A stretch of 64,000 nt of DNA from Saccharothrix syringae (GTDB lineage Bacteria > Actinomycetota > Actinomycetes > Mycobacteriales > Pseudonocardiaceae). Shown here one piece after another: positions 9,681-21,300 of the stretch. How positions within the stretch are numbered: position 1 is the first letter of the stretch; each line of letters opens with the position of its first letter. Both the position numbers and the translations under genes were made by a program. The notes under the pieces are model-generated. The model worked only from the letters and a program-made list of their open reading frames with translations. It was not told the DNA's origin and did not search any database. The DNA lies in contig NZ_CP034550.1 of NCBI RefSeq assembly GCF_009498035.1, positions 3,286,001 to 3,350,000 on the forward strand, given 5' to 3'.

Positions 9681-9723
9681 GCACCGCGCGGTCCTGAGCA
9701 CCGCGCGGTCCTGAGCACCGCGC
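9664..9723 (+). repeat. 17-bp tandem repeat across a stop codon
   Basis: The unit GCACCGCGCGGTCCTGA occurs three times in tandem (9664-9680, 9681-9697, 9698-9714), with a fourth partial copy at 9715-9723. The first copy encodes the last residues and the TGA of the SseB-like gene. The next copies repeat the same stop. Likely a slippage product. Confidence 0.9.
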
Positions 9724-10042
9724 ACGACACGCCCCGGGGCGAGGTGGTGAGGCCCCGGCGGCATTACGGCGACCTGATCCCGCGGCCACGCGGGATCCTC
9801 GCCACCTCGCACAGCGGGGACCCGCCCTTGACGGCGGTCGTTCCCCTCGGGACACCCGGCGCCGTGAAGGGTGGGCCTCGCGGCCGGGGGCCCGCGAACC
9901 CGACCGGTGCGGCCCCCGCGAGCCGCGGGGCACACGTCCCGCGAGCTGATCGGGCAGAGCCCCCTGCGCCATCGGGACGTCCCGGCCCCCAAGCGTGGTG
10001 GCGCGGGTTCCCGCACCGCACCGTTGGATCAAGGAGGTCTTC
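9724..10042. other. Intergenic region, no gene seen
   Basis: About 320 bases between the SseB-like gene and the YbaB-like gene. Open frames are present in several phases but none has a ribosome site or recognisable protein. The distal end carries AAGGAGGT, the ribosome site of the next gene. I see no clear promoter or hairpin. Confidence 0.5.
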
Positions 10043-10459
10043 GTGTCCAACCCGTACAGCGAGCAGCTCAGCCGCCTGATGGCCGAGTACCGGGAAACGC
10101 AACGCGCGATGGTGGAGGCGCAGCAGCGGCTGCGGAGCCTGAGCGTCACCGAGACCGCGCCGCGCCGCGTCGTGTCGGTGACCGTTGGCCACGGCGGTCG
10201 CGTCGAGGACATCAAGTTCCCCACCGCGGCCTACAAGCGGATGCCGCCGACGGAGCTGGCGAGCGCACTGCTCGACGCCATCGCCGCGGCCCAGCGCCGG
10301 GCGGTGGACGAGGCCGCCGAGGTGATGGCGCCGCACATGCCGGCGGGGGTCGACGCGAGGGCGCTGCTCTCCGGTGACGTCGAGGCGTCGTCGTTCGAGG
10401 TGCCGCAGTCGGGCGTGTCCGACATCCTGCGCGACCTGATGTCCGACCCCGGAAAGTGA
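10043..10459 (+). CDS. YbaB/EbfC-family protein
   Basis: 138 residues. The GTG at 10043 is preceded by AAGGAGGT at ideal spacing; the longer frame lacks such a site. Residues 1-40 form a heptad helix (QLSRLMAEYRETQRAMVEAQQRL), followed by strands with VVSVTVGHGGRVEDIKF and a second helix with LASALLDAIAAAQRRAV, the usual YbaB tweezer-like arrangement. YbaB/EbfC proteins are small dimeric nucleoid-associated proteins. In actinobacteria related genes often stand just before genes for EspC-like proteins and large WXG-type toxins, so here the protein may act as a helper or regulator of the giant substrate; that is inference. The next gene starts 10 bases after its stop. Confidence 0.72.
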   Translation: MSNPYSEQLSRLMAEYRETQRAMVEAQQRLRSLSVTETAPRRVVSVTVGHGGRVEDIKFPTAAYKRMPPTELASALLDAIAAAQRRAVDEAAEVMAPHMPAGVDARALLSGDVEASSFEVPQSGVSDILRDLMSDPGK

Positions 10460-10469
10460 GAAGAGGACC

Positions 10470-11408
10470 ATGGCGATCAAATCCCCTCCGGGCAGCGGTG
10501 AGGATTCCGACTCCGACCTGCCGAGCACCGGAACCGGCGGCGACAAGCCGTCGACCGGTGTCGGGTGGCGGCTCGGGGCCGACACGCAGGCGTTGCGCAG
10601 GCGAGCGTTCGACCTGGACCGCGCGGGCGAGCGCATTCGCAAGTTCACCGACGCCTGGTGCCCGGTCCTCTCCGCGAAGCCGCTCAAGGACGGCGGTCAG
10701 GGAGGACTGGAGGACGAGGGCTGGCAGCAGGCGGAACCGGTCCTGGACGGGATGGTCACGGGTTTCTTCACCGCGCTCTACACGGCCGGTAGCGCACTGG
10801 CCACGGTCGGGACCGGGCTGAACATGCTCGCGGACGCACACGAGAAGACCGAGGAGAACAACACCGAGGTCGGCAGGGCCGCGCTCCACCAGCTCCCGCC
10901 GCCGAAGCGGAAGCAGCCGCAGGAGTTCCCCTCGTCGGGGGGTTCGTCGGGCGGTTCGTCGGGTGGTGATCGGTGGTTGGTGGCGTTGGAGTCGGATGAT
11001 TCGGTGGAGCCGGAATACCTGGCCGAGCCGGTGACGCCGAGGTCCGGTGGCGCCGGGTCGTCCAGCGAGCCGCGGTCGTTCGAGGCCCAGCTGGACGCGC
11101 CGGTCAGCCGGAGGCCCGACCACGAGGCGTATCACCGGGTGGAACCCTTGGTGCCGGAAGCGGATTCGGGTTCCGATGCGACCGGGCAGGTCCTGGTCGA
11201 TTCGCGCGTGGAGGAGCCCGTCGCCAGGATGCCCCGTGTCGACGTGGCACCGGAGGACACCGGTGCGGACGCGGATCGGCGCGACGGGACGGACCCGACC
11301 TCCGAGCCGCGGACCTCCGAGCCGCGGTTGCGGCTCGCCATCGGGAAGACCGGCGTCGTCGCCGAACCCCAGTGGTTGGCCGAACCGCTGAAACCGATGG
11401 TCGAGTAG
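10470..11408 (+). CDS. EspC/WXG100-like small secretion-target protein
   Basis: 312 residues; ATG at 10470 with AGAGG before it. Residues about 40-135 form a helical hairpin of about 95 residues (a helix from TQALRRRAFDLDRAG, then a turn, then a second helix ending near ADAHEKTEENN), matching the size of EspC/WXG100-type ESX substrates; WCPVL and GWQQ are in the turn region. Residues 150-312 are a polar tail rich in Pro, Arg and Glu, with a repeated SEPR pattern near the end. It lies between the YbaB-like gene and the 33-kb gene, 81 bases before the latter. Such proteins form helical pairs with the WXG domain of large substrates, so it is a likely secretion partner of the giant protein; this is inference. 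Confidence 0.6.
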   Translation: MAIKSPPGSGEDSDSDLPSTGTGGDKPSTGVGWRLGADTQALRRRAFDLDRAGERIRKFTDAWCPVLSAKPLKDGGQGGLEDEGWQQAEPVLDGMVTGFFTALYTAGSALATVGTGLNMLADAHEKTEENNTEVGRAALHQLPPPKRKQPQEFPSSGGSSGGSSGGDRWLVALESDDSVEPEYLAEPVTPRSGGAGSSSEPRSFEAQLDAPVSRRPDHEAYHRVEPLVPEADSGSDATGQVLVDSRVEEPVARMPRVDVAPEDTGADADRRDGTDPTSEPRTSEPRLRLAIGKTGVVAEPQWLAEPLKPMVE

Positions 11409-11489
11409 CCGTCCGGCGTCACGCCGCCTCACCGCAAGCCACTTCCCGTCGATCGTCAACAGGTCCGCACGCCGGACAGGAGCGACACC

Positions 11490-12343
11490 GTGCCCGCTGA
11501 ATTCGAGTCCTCCCTCGCCGGCAGCATCTTCACGATCCTGTTCGCGGGACAGCCCATCCCCCGGGTGAGCGTCAACAAGGCGCTCGCCCAGGCGGAGGCG
11601 TGGCGGCAAGCGGGTGGGCAGGTCGACCAGCTGTGGACGGGCGTCGAGAGCCTGACGGTGTCGCTGGGTGACGCGGTGAGCGACGAGATCGCCACCGGGT
11701 TCGCGAACATGATGAGGCCCTTCAACGGGATCGGCTCGCGGTTGGCGGGCTCGGTCGAACAGCCGGCGGCCCTGCTGCGGCAGATCGCCGAGGGGGCGAA
11801 CTCCGCCGAGTACGGGATGATGGTCGAGTTCGCGCACACCGCGACGCTGATCTTCACCGTGCTGCCGACGCCGTGGGCGGCGGCGCTGGTGCCGCAGATC
11901 ATCATGGCCGGCCGCATGGCGATCGCCAGGCTGCTGGAGCGCTTCGCCCTGTGGTCGAGGACTGCGGCGGTGGCGGCCTCGGAGGCGATGGAGGAGGTTC
12001 TCCAGGACGCCTTCGTGCAGTTGATCCAGTTCGCCGAGGGCGTGCGGCAGGCGTGGGACACGCTGAGCACGGGCTTGTCCGCCCTCGGTGGTGCCGCCGC
12101 GGGCGGCCTGATCAGCGGCATGAAGACGCTGGGGGACAAGTACTTCCCCGACTTCGCCGACACGCCGTTGTTCGGCGGCGTGGCCGAGGGCGTGGCCGAG
12201 GTGGTGGTGGACACCAACATCTCGCTGATGATGAACCAGGGGCTCGGCGACGTCTGGATGAGCGGCGTCAACGGGGTCTTCAGCGGCACTCTCGAAGGCA
12301 GCGTGGAGAAGTACTTCGGCGAGGACGGGCAGGACCTGCCGGA
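11490..12343 (+). other. Domain: CpnT-like WXG100 N-terminal region
   Basis: Residues 1-285 are almost all helical: an amphipathic start (LAQAEAWRQAGGQVDQLWTG), a hydrophobic helix pair at about residues 115-155 (ATLIFTVLPTPWAAALVPQI), a long helix (residues 160-200) and a conserved GGAAAGGLISG turn near 205-215. This layout matches the WXG100-like domain that begins actinobacterial outer-surface toxins such as CpnT, which are exported by ESX. It is the reason to regard the protein as a T7SS substrate. Confidence 0.65.
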
Positions 12344-15300
12344 GATCGACCTGGACGACTTCGACGACCTCGCCGACGTCGTCGGGGACGAGGGGACACC
12401 CCACGGTGGCGGGGACGAAGGCGGGGACGAAGGCGGCGACCCGGGTCAGGAGGCGGAGCCCGAGGAGCAGGGGCCCGCGCCCGAGGAGCAGCCGAACGCC
12501 GGGACCGACCAACCGCAGACCCTCCTCGTCGGTGATCCCGAGCAGCCTCCTGCGGACGACCGGACGTGGCACGAACTCGGACCGCGGCCGGAGCAGGAGC
12601 CCGGTGGCGTCGAGGACGGACAGGAACCCGACGGGCAGCCGGGCGGGACGGCGCAGGAAGAACCGGCGGCGCAGGGGGAGAGCGGTCACGAGGAGGCCGG
12701 CGTCGGTGGTCCGGGCCGGGGATCGGGCTCCGGGCTGGGGGCGTTGAACGGCGCGGTGATCGGCGGGGCGGCCGCGATCGCCGCCGGCGCGTTGGTCGGC
12801 AGCGGCATGGCGCTGTCCGGATCGGGCAGCAGCGGCACGACCACCCCACCCGGTGGCAACCGGCAGGGTGGAGCCGACCAGGCCGTGGACAACCCGTCCG
12901 GTGGCGCGGACCAGCCGGGCGCGGGCCGGTCGGACGACGTCCAGCCGCGGCGGCCCGGACCGGGCGACACCCCGACGGACGGTCCGACGACCGGGACCGG
13001 TCCGCGGTCGTCGGCCGGCGAGGCGCTGCTCCTGTCGGACCCGAGCCCGGTCCAGCCCTCGACGCGGATCGACGTGCCCGGCCTGCTCGACAGGTGGGAG
13101 CAGATCGTCGCCTCGCAGGACACCGCCGTCCCGCACGACACCACCACCTCGCAGGACACCGCCACCGGTGAGCACGACCCGGGTGCCCGGGAGGGCGCGG
13201 CCGAGCGGAACGGGCTGCCTTCGGGGCAGCCGGGCGCCACGCCCCCGGAACACGGGCTGCCGCTGCCCGTCGACGCGGCGTCCGACGACCCGCTGGAGCT
13301 GTCGTCCCGGCCGCCGTCGCCGGTGCCGGGTTCGCCGGACGCGGCGGTGCCGGTCCCCCAGGAGGGGGCGGTTCAGCCGCCGGTCGTTTCGTCTCCGCAG
13401 TCCGGTGGTGGGCGATCGGAGGTGTCGGGTGAGCGGGTGCCGTTGTTGCCGGTGCCGTCGCCGCGCCCGTTGTCGTCTTTGCCTCCGTTGGCGGTGCCGG
13501 ATTCGCCGAACGTGGCGTTGCCGTTGCCGGTCAACCGGGAGGGGCAGGCCCAGCCGCCGGTCGTTTCGTCTCCGCAGCAGGGTGGCGGGCGATCGGAGGT
13601 GTCGGGTGAGCGGGTGCCGTTGTTGCCGGTGCCGTCGCCACGCCTGTTGTCGTCTTTGCCTCCGTTGGCGGTGCCGGATTCGCCGAATGTGGCGTTGCCG
13701 TTGCCGGTCAACCGGGAGGGGCAGGCCCAGCCGCAGGTCGCTCCGGGGCAGCAGTCCGGTGGTGGGCGGCCGGGGGGACCGGCCACCGCGGGACCCGAGC
13801 CGGAACGCGGTGGCGCGACGGTCGAGGCGACGCCCGGTGTTCCGGTGGGGGATGCCGGCACCCGGTTCGAACGGGAGTCCCCCGTGGACCCCTCCGACCC
13901 GGTGCTCACCGCGACGACGGCCCCGGGCACCGAACCGGTGGACCTGGCGGGCGGGACGCCCTGGACGCGCGAGCTCCTGCGCGGCGAGGCCCGGGAGGCG
14001 CGGAAGGGGCTGCCGAACCCCGACCACGAGGTGGTCGAGCGGGCACGCGGGATCGTCGACGCCCACGCGGTGACCGACCCCGAAGTGCGCGAGGACCTGG
14101 TCGCCGTCGTGGCCGAGGACCTCCTCGACGTCGAGCCCGACCCCGACCGCATCGGGCGGATCCTGCGCGACCTCGCGGCGGAGGCGCGGCCCGGCGCCGA
14201 CCGCGCGCACCCGCACCCGCGGGCAGGTGACGTCGTCACCTCGGGGCCGCACCCGGTGCTGGACGACGAGAGCTGGCGGCACCGCACCGACCGCACCGCG
14301 CCGTGGTTCGACCCCGACAGCGACCCCGACAACGACCTCGACGAGCGGGACATCACCGAGGTCCGGGCCTCCACCGCGGTCACCGGCTGGGTGCGCGGCG
14401 AGGACTCCGGGGTCGGCAAGGGCTCGACGGTCGCACCCGGTCGCGTCCACCTCGAACCGCGACGCGGCCGGATCGCCTACGACATCCGCCGGTTCGAGGT
14501 CGGGGGCACCCCCGTGGTCGACTTGACGGTGCGCCTGCACCTGCCGGGCGACCGGGAACTCCGCGACCGCGTGCGCCAGGGTGTGTCGGACCTCTACAAC
14601 CGCGGCAACCGCCTGCCCGGGGGCGAGCGGTTCCACGTCACCGTCGAGTTCACCGACCGGGTCGACCAGGCCCACGCGTCGATCGACGTGCTCCCGGCAG
14701 GGGAGTGGAGCGACCAGACCCGCTGGGCGGCCGACGCCACCTCGCGGGAGCTGGCGCACGAGGTGGGCCACTTCCTGGGCCTGGTCGACCGGTACTTCGA
14801 CAAGTCCGCGAACGCACCGGTCTTCCAGGACGCGGACGGGCGCGGGCGGGTGGTCGAACGCGACCACCACGCCCTGCTGCCGCAGGACCTGTGGCTGGTG
14901 CAGACGCGGATGCGGGCGCTGGAGAGCCGGGTACGGCCACAGGCCGAGCCGTTCGTGCGCGACGCGCCCATGCCCCACGCACCGCCCCGTCATGGCGGCT
15001 CTGTTCACCTCGTGGACTTTTCCCCGTATGGCAATGCCGTGGGGGGTCTGGTGGTCCGCAGCGCCCCGGACGACGCCACCGATTGGTGGGGCGTCTACGG
15101 CAACATCGCGTTGCCCAGGGAGAGCGAGGCTTATTACGTCTTCGCCCGGACCGCACCCGAGGGGCGGTTCCTGGTGAACGGCGCTGCCGTTGCCGGTTCC
15201 CGGCTCGCCGAGGAGGTTCGCTGGGCCGCGTCGTTCCGGAGTACGGGCGAGGACGTGACGGTGCTGCTGGTCACCGACGCGACCGGGGACGCGCACGTCC

Positions 15301-18300
15301 CCGAGGCCAGGGCGTTCGCCGCCGCGCTGCGGGGGCCGGGCGGTTCGCGCCGCGCGGTCGTCACCAACAACGCGGCCGACCTGTCGAAGACCGGGTCGTT
15401 CGAACTGGTCTCCGAGGTGACCCCGGACGAGGTCGTGGCCCAGCAACTGGTCGACGCGCAGGGCAGCCACTACGCCGTGGCCTTCCCCTCGAGCGACAAC
15501 TGGGCGAGCACCTGGCGTCGCACGGCCCTGACCGCGAACGACCAGTCGCACCGGATCACCGTGACGCGCGACTCGGGCAGACCGGCCGAGCGGGGCCCCT
15601 TCCGGCAGGACCCGGCACCGTGGGCGCGCAGCCTCCAACCGGGGCGCGTGCCCCCGGTGCAGTTGTTCCTGGTCGCCTCGGACGGCCGGGTCGCCACGAT
15701 GACGCGGGCCGGCTGGCTCGCGCGCCACAGCCCCGAGAGCTTCGCCGGGATCCTCTTCGCGCACGAGGTCTTCCAGCGGTTGGCAGGCGGGCCGGTCCGG
15801 GCGCCGCTCGCGGTCATGAGCAGCACGCCGGTGAACGACGACACCACCAACCAGCGGCTGCTGGCCGAGCTGAACCGCCTGACCGGCCCGCGTCCGACCT
15901 TCGAGTACGCCGGACCGTTCGCCTACAACCGCGACCGCAACATGATGGTCCTCCCCGAGGGGGCGCGCTTCCGCGAGGGACCGCCCCTGGCCCCGGGTGA
16001 CCTGCGGCAGTTCGTCCACGGCGACGTGTTCGGCTTCCCGATCAGCGAGTTCGCCGCCGACGCCCAGCGCTCCTTCGCCGAGGCGCTGGACCGCGGCGAG
16101 GTGCCCGACGGCCCCTGGCGGGGTGGACCGCGCCCCGTGTTCGTGGTCGTCACCGGCAACGCCGTCGGTGCCACCGTGGTCGCCCGGGACGGCGGCCTGC
16201 TGAACCTCGGCGGCCAGGAGTTGATGGACTACCTGCTGCGCGACGAGCGGTTCACCGCGGCGCTCCGGGCGGAGGGGCCGCGCCCGGCCGGGGGTGGGTC
16301 GCACCCGCGGCGACCGGTCGTGCTGATCGGCGACCACGGCGCGCAGCGGGTGGGCATCGGCGGGTTCGGCTTCGACTTCGCCGGACCGCTCCAGGCCGCG
16401 AACGACTTCCGCGACGTCTACGCGTCCACGGAGCTGTCCGCGATCGGGCTGACCGGGTTGACCGCCTCGCCCGACTCGCGGTTCGTCCCGGTGTCGGTCC
16501 CCCGTGCGGGACGCCTGCTCAAGACCGCGCTGACCACGGCCGACGGCCGGGTGGTCGCGTTCCTGATGCGCACACCGGGAGACGAGCAGGTCCTCGAGCG
16601 GTTGCGCGTGTGGGCGCTCAACACCGGTCCCGCGGCCCTGCACCAGGTGCTCCGGACCGATGGCGGCAGCTTCCCCCCGATGTGGTCCGAGAAGGTCATG
16701 CCGGTCGTGCTCGTGCTGTCCCGCAGCAGGGACGGCTACCGCGGCCTGCGCGGCGACGGGCTCGTCGGTGCCGCCGACTCGGCTCGGCTCGCGCAGATCC
16801 TCCGGGACGACCTCGAACTGCGCGCCGCGGCGGACGTCGAGATCGCCGTGCCGATCGTGCTCGCGACCCTCGACGGACCGGTCGTCGACCTGCGGCGATT
16901 CGCCGAGGGCATGGTGCCCGGCGGCTACTCGCGCAACTTCTTCGGCTTCAACGGCGCGACGGACTTCCTGCCCGATGGCCGGATCATCACCGAGGCCACG
17001 GAGATGCAGCAGGTCAGGCCGATTCCGCCCCGGCCGGACACCGTGGTCGGCCTCCCGCACGTGCACCCCTCCACGGGAGAGGTGTACGGCCAGATGTTCC
17101 CCAGCGAGGACCTCGACACCGCGATGCTCACCGCGGTGGGCATCAACGAGGCCCGCGCAGGCCGGGACCACTACTACCGGAAGTTCCGGGAGCCCGGTGG
17201 TCGGGGGTTCCTCAAGGCGGCTCGCAACCCGTGGCACGGCACGCTGCCCTGGTACGTCGACGGTCACGGCTACGAAGGGGGGCTGGGCTTCCGGTTGCGG
17301 ACCGGGGACCCGGACCGCTGGGGTGATCGCGTCCCGACCAGGGGGCCCCGGGCGGCGAGGCTGATCCACGGCAGCGCGATCTTCAGGTCCGCCGGTGTGG
17401 ACCCGAGCAGGCCGATCGTCTTCGGGCACTGCGACATCAACCACGTGGACCCCGAGCGGGGAATCCTCGTCGCCGAGGTCTACGGCCTGCGCGCCCAGTG
17501 GGAGCAGGACCTCGGCCCGGTGACGATGTACGCGGTCGACGAAGGGCTGATGCGCCCGGTCGTGAGCGGCCGGAGGATCGTGCAGGGTGGCGGCACCTAC
17601 GGGCCGGCACTGCCCGCCGGGGCCTCGCGGCCACCGGTCGAGTACCTGCCCGAGCACGACACGTACGACGTGGACGACGTGGACGACGTGGCGATCACCA
17701 TGGCGCTCCCCGAAGGGGCGCCAACCCGCGACGCGACGCGACCGCCGGTCGAGCAGCCACCCCTGCACGACGACCGCGCCCCGCACGACGCGGCCACCAC
17801 CGCGCCCCGGGACGGGGAGCCGGCTTCCGAGCGGGACTCCGCGCCGGTGGTCCTGTCCTCCCGGTCCATGCCCGACTACTTCCAGCGCAACGAGGCCCTG
17901 GGACCGATCACGGCCACCGACCCGACCGGGGTCGAGCAGGTCACCGACACCCTGCGCAGGCTGGTCTCCGAGGTCCCGGCCCCCCAGCCGCGGGGCATCG
18001 GGCGGATCAAGGCGGCCGCGGCCGGGCTGTGGTCGCGGGGACCCGCCCCGGTGCGCGGCCTCGACCGGGTCGAGCGCGCCATCCGCACCGAGTTCGGGTC
18101 GCTGATGGGCGACGGTCGCGCGTTCCAGCTGGAACTCGGCGGCAGGTGGTTCGACGCGCACGTCACGGCCACCCTACTGGCGCCGCTCGACGAACTCGGG
18201 GCGCTGGTCACCCCGCCGGCACCGCTGCACGCGGACAGCCGGTTCGAGAACGCGGTGACCTCGACGACCGTCACCGCCGAGCACCACTCCGCCGACATCG

Positions 18301-21300
18301 GGGTCGCCGCGCTGGTGAGCCAGGGCGTGGGCGCGTACGGCATCGTCGCGCTCCGGGCGCCCCACGCCGCCCCGCACACCTCCTCCGTCGTCACCGCCGG
18401 CGTCCTCCACCAGCACATCCTGCGCTCCGGTCCCACCACCACCGCCGTCCTGCCGGTGCGCTACGAGATCGTGCTCACCGACGCCGCGGGCGAGGTCGTC
18501 GGTCGCGGCGTGCTGCCCGCGGAGGACACCGCCGAGGAGAGGGCGGAGCACGCCACGCCGCAGGCGAAGGCACCCGACGTCGTCCTCCAGCTGCCCGACG
18601 AACTCACGAGTGCCCTCGACTCCGGCACGCGGTCGGACCCGGTGAGGCCCGACGACCCGAACTGGGCCGACAAGCTCGAACACCCCTTCCCCGAAGCCGT
18701 CGTCGGCTACCGGGTCGACGAGGTGTTCAAGGCCGCCGCGGGCGGGATGCACCCGTCGATCACCAAACCGGGCGCCGACGGCCGCACCGCGCTGCGCGAC
18801 TTCCTCAACCGGGACAGCGTCCGGAACCGGCTGGTCGACATGCTCGGCGCCGGCGTCGTCTCGCCGCTGCTGAGCAGCCCCCACGGTGCTCACGCCGACG
18901 TGGTGGAGGCGAGGCTGGAGCCGGGGGAGGTCCAGCTCCTCGGAACGGACGCCGCCGGGAAGCTGCGCAGCCGCGAACAGGTGCTCGGCGGCACCGGCAC
19001 CAGCGCGGCGATCGAGGCGGGCTTCGACGTCCGGGTGTCCGCGGGTGGCGGCGTGGGGCTGCCCCACCCGGCGGCCTTCGGCGGTGGTGGCCTCACCGGT
19101 GGCTTTTCGGCGCGCACCCAGGACGGCTCGTCGGCGGGCAGCACGACCACCACCCGCACCGGTGTCGAGATGAGCGGGGGTATCGGCCTGTACCGGGTCT
19201 CCGCCGACCTCAGGGTGTCCCCGCCCGCAGCCGCCGACGTGGTGGTCCCGGTGTCGGTCTACCTGCGACTCGGGCTCGGCGAAGCGGCCCGGCTCGGCCT
19301 GCCCGTGCCACCCGGCACGGCCCCCCTGTTCAGCGATCCCGGCACGCGCCACCAGCTACCCCACGTCGCGGCCAACCTCGCTGCGGGCAGCGGCAAGGCC
19401 GGTCGGTTCGAGGCGGCGAAGCAGGTGCTCCCGCAGGTCAAGGAGGCCCTGCGAGCACTGCCCGGCTTCGAGGACTTCCTGCCCGTCCCGAACCGGTCGG
19501 ACGTGCGGCCCGAGCTGAGCGGCCGGAAGTCCGTCGACGCGGTCGAGCAGCTGAACAACCTGCGCAAGCTGACCGCGAAGCTGTCGCCGACCGCGCTGCG
19601 GACGAGCCTGGAGGACCTCCAGAACGGCGGGGTGTCGGTCCGGCTCAAGCGGCGGGGCCGGTTCTCGAACGACTACCTCGACGTCGTCGTCAAGGCCCGC
19701 CTCGGCAGCGGTGAGCACCTGGGCTCGGTCTCCGACCGGATGGTCCGCCACTACACCGCGGTCAGCCCGAAGCTGGGCAGTTCGACCACCACGAAGAAGC
19801 TGTGGAGCATCGGTGGCGAGGGGCGGGTCGGGCGCAGGCAGCGCTCCGAGACCAGCGCCGGCGCCGCCCTCGTCCAGACCGCGCTCAGGTTCTTCAGGGT
19901 CAGGACGACGCGGACCGGGGCCGGTTCGGTCGTGGAGAGCTCGTCGCTGAACATCGGCCACCCCACCGCACAGGTGTTCCGGCACGACATCGAGTTCGAC
20001 ATCGAGATCACCTCCTTCCGGCGCCGCCCCCACTGGTTCCACGGTGCGCCCAGGCCGGCGGTCGTGGCGCGCACGGCGTCCACCGCGCCGGTCGCGCCCG
20101 TCGGCCCGGTCGCGCCCGTCGACCCGGTCGCCCCCGCCGGCCCGGTCGCGCCCGCCGACGTGACCGCACAGGCCGGCCCGGACGCCGGAACGGGGGTGTC
20201 GGCCCCCGCCGGTCCGGGCGCGCCCGTCGAACTGACCCCGATCCGGGGCGTGGTGCACCTGTGGATGGAGGACGGCGCGACGACCGCGGCCGACCCGGCG
20301 GAGTTCACGCCGGGCGAGCCGCGGGTCGAACGCCTCCCGGCGGGCGCGACCATCGCCTCGCTCCTCAATCCCCGCACGCGGCGCGCGGCGCCCTTCCCGT
20401 GGCTGCACGTGGAGGCCGTGGCGCACACCGCCACCCTCCAGGCCGAAGCCCGTCGGGTGCTCGACGAGGCCGCGGGCGGCGACACCTCGCTGACGGCGCG
20501 CGGCACGACCGCGCGCGAACAGCTCGACCGGATGCTCAGCCCGTCGAACATCAAGGCGAACCTGCACCGCATGGCCGAACGCGCCGTGCTGGAGAACCAC
20601 CTCCACTACAACCGGGGTCCGGTCAAGCGCGTCGGTGCGCTCGGCATGTCGGTGGACCTGTCCAACCCGCGCCTGGTGTCCGTCTCGGACGGCACCGCCT
20701 CGGAGAACTCGCTGACCGGCGGCTCCTACGCCGCCTCCCTCCGGGGCATCACCAAGGCGGTCGACTGGATCTTCAGCATCGGCGGCTCCGGTCGTCGCAA
20801 CGCCCTGGCGCCCCGCGGGGTGGGCGGTGTCGGCGTGATCACCAGGTGGGTGCCCTGGCTGCGCTCGAAGGCGAGGGCCAAGCAGAACGTCGGCCTGGTG
20901 GAGCGCAACCGGCTGACCCCGAAGGGTGCTCGCACGGTCCTGGCCCAGGTGGACGCGCGGTTCACGGTGGTGGGGGAGAGCCGTGACACGAGGTCCTTCC
21001 GGGACGGCGCCGGCGCCGGCGCGACCGTCGACCTGCCCGGCGGCGTGTTCCTGCGGATCAGCGAGCAGACCGCCGTCGAACTCGGACTGCTGCCCGACGT
21101 CGAGGCGGGGCTCGCCGACGCCGGGGGGACCGGACCCGGTGCCGCGACGGGCACCGCGACGGGCACCGCGCCGGCACCGGGGACCGCGGGCGAACCCGCC
21201 GCCGACCACGTGCTCCAGCCGCCGGCGCTGCTGAACCCCGGCGGGCCGAGCACGTTGGCGCTCGCCCTGCTGGAACCCGACGGGACCCCCGACCTGGCCG

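Noticed and set aside
9664..9723. CRISPR or attachment-site repeats
   Set aside because: Head-to-tail copies of 17 bases with no spacers; no integrase or tRNA near.
10212..18161. Very long reverse-strand open frame (2,649 codons)
   Set aside because: It is antisense to clear genes, has Arg/Gly/Pro/Ala/His-biased composition and no domain; it arises because the opposite strand is made of codons ending in G or C.
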